Part shown: positions 58,701 to 64,000 of the stretch, piece by piece | How the letters are laid out: every line of letters begins with the position of its first letter | Numbering within the stretch: position 1 is the first letter of the stretch | Origin: Phascolomyces articulosus | Lineage: Eukaryota; Mucoromycota; Mucoromycetes; Mucorales; Lichtheimiaceae | DNA length: 64,000 nucleotides | Reading direction: 5' to 3' | Assembly: GCA_025677815.1 (NCBI GenBank) | Contig: JAIXMP010000016.1 | Span: forward strand, 62,001 to 126,000 | Notes under the pieces: generated by a model | What the model saw: only the letters and a program-made list of their open reading frames with translations | Databases searched by the model: none | What the model was told of the DNA's origin: nothing | Translations under genes and position numbers: made by a program

Positions 58701-59850
58701 TATAACTTGGCGGTTTACCACTCAACTTCTTCAACATGGTAGTTTTATTTCCTTTTGCTGATAAGTATACATGTTGTTCAAAATGAAAGAAAAAATTTAA
58801 CGATAGGGATAAAAATATATTGATTATAACTACAACTGCTCTTCAAGAAGTAGAACACTTGGAAACCATGTTGTTTAACAGCAACTTCTTTACCCAAAAT
58901 GAGTGTGATGAATATTTGCATTATTCATATCTAAAATTTTATATCTATTGTCTAAATTTATTCATACCTCATCACCAGCGCTATATATAAAAACATTCAC
59001 ATAAAGGGCTGTATACCAACAAATCACTTCTACCATCACTCGCCCACGACAAGCAAGTGATACACTTGTTTCTAAATATGCAAGACTTCAGTTTATATCT
59101 AGTACCATATCATACCTATAGCCGTATTTGACATCTTGCGAGAACCTAGTGAAAATCACAATATGTCTCCCATAAAATACTTTGATCTGCTCGCTGGAAA
59201 CCGACATAGTATCACAGAAACATACCTCTTCTAATTCTCCCCTTCCTTTCCGTATATGCGTTCATCCATTCATCCCACTATCACCTTTAATCTCTTTTCA
59301 TACCGTCTACATAAAAGCCGATAAGAAGAAGAAAAGAAAGTCATAAGTAACATAAATAAGATGCTTATCCACGCACGCTGATATCATTATGATGTGTATG
59401 TGTGTAAATTTTTCGTATTACTAGAAAAGAAAACTGTACCATATTCGTACTATATCAAACGGATAAGTTATTATTATACTTATAAAAAGAGATCTTTTGC
59501 TCAATACTCTACTATATTCATTAAAGAAAGCAAGCGTCAGGGATTGATTTTTTAAATGGCTTATGCAAATGATTAAACCAACAAATCCAAATACAACAGT
59601 TTACATGAGCAGGACAAGAATGTCCCCTGCAAGTAAAAAGAAAAAAAAAGATGGGGGATTCAAGAGCGTTGGTAAATTTATCCAACTTTGACGAAGGTCC
59701 AGCACCATATTACTGGTGAAGAAAATATTATTTCACGCCTGGTTGGGTTGCGACCAGATGTCGAATAGTTTTTGGCAAGAACAGTAGAGGCTGTGGCTTC
59801 GATACGCAACTGGAAGTCCAACATGAGAAGAATCCAATTCAAACCTTCCA

Positions 59851-60552
59851 ATGTCGAAGGAAGTCATAACGAATTCTGCGGTGACCGATATCATTACTTT
59901 GCATTTGACTGAGACAAAGGGAGAATATATCATCGGCAACAACGAATGGAGCAATGGTTCGCGATCAGATGTAGTACTGGAACCGAAAAGTTTAACGTTA
60001 TCCTTACCACCAATTATAATAGAAATCCAGCATTCCGTTGACACAAGCTTCATGAAACGCGCTATCGATTATTTTTTGCAAGCTTTCGATAGATACAAGA
60101 ATGATCCAATTCTCCTAGTTATATGTCCTAATAGGGTGTCATCGAATGTCCTCGAAAACAAGCCGCTTGTGTACAGTTTTCCTTGCAACTTTTGGGCAAA
60201 AGAATGTCTGATCATCAACAAGGAAAGCGTTGAAGTCAACGAGACCACAACCCATTTGAATCCATTTGTAGCTCTTGGTATTTTTTTGCATCAACAGTGC
60301 TACACCATTGATTGAATCTAACTGTAATGGAGATCCCACTATGGTTCAACTGTACAACTTGGCGCTACATTATTATCAACGCATCACAGAGGTTTTAAAG
60401 GATATGCTCAACATACAAGAAAAAGAGTACGAGCCTTGTTAAAACTTGTTAATAACCAAGCATCACCACAAATAATTAGTCAAGCTATTCGGACAGCCCA
60501 AGTACGAAACCAGGAATTCAAGCGTAAATACAATAACGTTGATGACATTTGA
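59851..60552 (+). pseudogene. element-borne PD-(D/E)XK-like ORF, broken by two frameshifts
   Basis: The open part (59851-60315) reads TNSAVTDIITLHLTETKGEY, then SRSDVVLEPK, LPPIIIEIQHSV, FMKRAIDYFLQAFDRY and PILLVICPNRV. An Asp, a spaced E-x-Q on a hydrophobic strand and a following helix resemble the PD-(D/E)XK nuclease core with Gln in place of Lys. After 60280 coding sense moves to another frame at a run of seven T (NGDPTMVQLYNLALHYYQRI), and near 60420 it moves again (ALLKLVNNQASPQIISQAIR ... to a TGA at 60550-60552). The copy is therefore probably dead, unless the shifts are sequencing errors in homopolymers. It may be the element's transposition nuclease or an accessory gene. Confidence 0.5.
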
Positions 60553-60737
60553 TCCATTCATGCGCTAACTAGATAATAATTCTACGCGAACTCATAAAAA
60601 TTTCCAACACCAAAATTAAAAAAAAACGTCGCGCCAAGTAAAAAACATCTTTCCGTCAAATGTGATAGTCCCCCCAACGCAAAACTGAAAAAAAAACTCA
60701 GCGTCAACTTGAAAAAGAACAAGCGCCAAATCATAGG
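60553..60737 (-). repeat. right terminal inverted repeat
   Basis: About 185 bp, the reverse complement of the left arm with two extra segments. It carries reversed GCGCCAA-type words near 60632 and 60723 and degenerate versions near 60560, 60583 and 60701. It lies directly after the stop of the element's ORF. Confidence 0.75.
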
Positions 60738-62179
60738 AAAAATCATATATCAAGTTTCCGGTTCAACAGAGATATTCAATAAAAACCAAATTTTAAACGT
60801 TTAAATTTCGCTTTGTTAATATATGAATTTTCTTTTCCATCTTTTTATTCAACGTATACATATTTTACTATTAGTTCATAAGAATAATAGACAAAAATAT
60901 CTTTTGTATTGAACATCAAGTCATCTAAAAAAAAATACACACATAAATTGAAAATAAATATAAAATAGTCAGTTAAATTACTTCAATAATTGCTTGTGTT
61001 ATATAACCAAGGTTAAAAATAAACTGGGATAATTATTGGCTGGATCTGCCGCGCACTTATAATAATAAAAGATGCGTAACAAAAGCTGAGGGCAAACGAT
61101 CACCCGATGGATGATATTCTTAAGGTAAAAAAAAAATAGATGTCAACTTTCTTATTTGAACAACATCTCTTTGTTATTCACTATAGAATCATACATTTTA
61201 GAGTAGTTAAAGTGTATTCTTATTTATCAATTCATTTATGCTTAACAAAACCCTGAATGTATATTTAAATAAAGGAGAACCACTAACTTGTTATAGTAAT
61301 TACATAAATAAACTTTGCATTTTCCTGGATTATAGCACTCTGTTACTATTGAACGCCATCCCAATTGTAAACCGAAGAAGAGGAAATATAATAACTTTTT
61401 GCGAGATCACACCTTCTAACTGTTTCAACTTAATAGAAGACCTATAGTAAATTAACCTTCAACTTCTTATACAACGATTAATAACTGTATCACCTTCCAT
61501 GTATATCCTTTGAGGATTGAATGTTTCAACATAATATACAGATAAGAATAAAAACATACTAAAGCATCTATTGAGATTTTTTCTTCTTCATTGGTGGGAA
61601 GAAATGCTTAGTGTTACAGTTTTTTATATATAAAAGTGTTTAATTCTTTCTCTTTTGATTGGAACATAATAGTTACTAGAAGGGATATCTTTTTTCGATA
61701 GTTGTTATAGCATATGTAATATTTTTACTAGTCGATATTATCTAGTTGGATAACACCATGACAGCAAATGTTAATACACTGATATTTCATAATTATCAGT
61801 ATATTATAAAGTCAATAGTATGAGAGCAATCCATCCACTATCCAGTAGAAGATAGTAATCGTATTAACGTTTGTTTTACATTTTGTCTCGTCGACGGTAA
61901 TAATTTTTAAAATTATAACTAACAACCTAATATACAATAATCATTCATATAATTACTTGTTGCTATGATTCATGTAAACTATGAAATAGTATGATGCCTT
62001 ATACAGTTCTTGGACTAAAAGGGGTTTATTTTCCAGATTACAGGAAATTTGCAAGTCAGACACGACAACAACTTTTCCCACGCTGAACTGATCGCATACT
62101 AGCTTCCCCACACAAGACAAACACCAATTTTTTTTTTTTGCTTTCTTCTTTCTCCTTTTTTCTATATAATACGCGAACA
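60738..62179. other. gene-free AT-rich stretch right of the element
   Basis: 1.44 kb with no supported gene. A plus-strand 69-codon frame at 61238-61447 lacks other evidence. 62090-62175 is the T/C-rich leader of the next gene. Confidence 0.45.
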
Positions 62180-63720
<1,541 letters not shown>

Positions 63721-64000
63721 ATCGTTTTTTAAATAATTATTTTATCATATAATAAAATCGCATCATTATCGTACAACCAAAAAAAAAAGAATGTTCAATA
63801 ATGAAATATCTATTAAATCCATGTTAGGAAGGGTGTTATAGAACGAAAAGATGAAGTCTATTGAGCCTTCATTGATTTGCCATATGTCAAGCATATAGGC
63901 ATATGTGATACTGCTACTTAGTAGAAACGTCATCAAAAAATATTTAGTACTCCGTCTAGTTTCCACTGGCCTTGAGAATAGAGCTGGCAAGTGTTTATAT

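Larger units (their letters stand above)
58561..60737. mobile_element. terminal-inverted-repeat element, about 2.2 kb, unclassified
   Basis: The two ends are inverted copies of each other. The plus strand from 58561 (CTATGATTTGGCGC...) matches the reverse complement of the right end from 60737. Long near-identical blocks include GGGGGGACTATCACATT and GATGTTTTTTACTTGGCGCG followed by ACGTTTTTTTT. The right arm is longer because the left arm lacks about 28 nt after the first TTGGCGC and about 9 nt further in. The interior holds a broken nuclease-like ORF at 59851-60552. No clear target-site duplication was found by eye. The superfamily is unknown. It may be inactive, since both arms and the ORF have diverged. 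Confidence 0.7.

Noticed and set aside
58503..58742. 79-codon plus-strand frame
   Set aside because: It lies across the left inverted repeat of the element; the reading is explained by the repeat sequence.
59733..60053. 106-codon minus-strand frame
   Set aside because: Shadow of the element's nuclease-like ORF on the opposite strand.

Overview
The window is nuclear DNA of a filamentous fungus, most likely an early-diverging Mucoromycota (Mucorales-type) species. It is very AT-rich, with long poly-A/T runs between genes. The genes are dense in short introns (mostly about 50-200 nt, GTAAGT-like donors, T-rich TATAG/TTTAG acceptors). Several proteins fit this part of the fungal tree: a mitochondrial ClpP, a gamma-SNAP, an SLC45/SUT-type sugar transporter and a plectasin-like defensin. 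No operons, tRNAs, rRNAs or CRISPR arrays were seen. Exon models were read by eye from splice signals and reading frame. For all multi-exon models with a family call, and for the coiled-coil gene, the summed exons give an intact reading frame.

Layout. 1-131 is the 5' end of a minus-strand gene running off the left edge. 2109-7534 (+) is the P5A-ATPase Spf1. 8907-9071 (+) may encode a Cys/His-rich micro-protein. 13644-15198 (-) is ClpP, with a 6-nt micro-exon. 17624-20785 (+) is a large orphan gene whose reading frame moves by +1 twice; it has a GIY-YIG-like patch. 22294-22590 (+) is CsbD-like. 22785-25938 (-) is a sucrose/H+-symporter-type transporter, divergent from the WD40 ribosome-biogenesis protein PWP1 (26418-28241, +). 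30245-32146 (+) is gamma-SNAP. 33747-34865 (-) is a Nudix ADP-sugar diphosphatase, only 84 bp from the divergent coiled-coil/PACT-like gene (34950-36531, +).

36964-39599 (-) is a cytochrome b5-acyl-CoA dehydrogenase fusion with a peroxisomal C-terminus. 40859-43409 (-) is an MFS hexose transporter. 45210-46495 (-) is a PTPMT1-like phosphatase. 46850-47173 (-) is the defensin-like precursor. 47402-49001 (-) is an aldo/keto reductase. 49245-49807 (-) is proteasome chaperone PSMG4. 50656-51045 (-) is a small type I membrane protein. 53722-55291 (-) is ribokinase, divergent from a COX9-like cytochrome oxidase subunit (55662-55832, +). 56603-57270 (-) is a small secreted Ig-like/Kre9-like protein. 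58561-60737 is a terminal-inverted-repeat element carrying a broken nuclease-like ORF. 62180-63720 (+) is a methylglutaconyl-CoA hydratase (AUH type).

Functionally it is a mixed housekeeping neighbourhood: ER quality control, mitochondrial proteolysis and leucine/fatty-acid catabolism, sugar uptake with ribose phosphorylation, vesicle fusion, proteasome and ribosome assembly. The unusual parts are the orphan gene, the defensin, the inverted-repeat element and several micro-exons. Weak coding fragments also occur in gaps near 16.1-16.9, 20.9-21.5, 28.8-29.3 and 52.9-53.6 kb.
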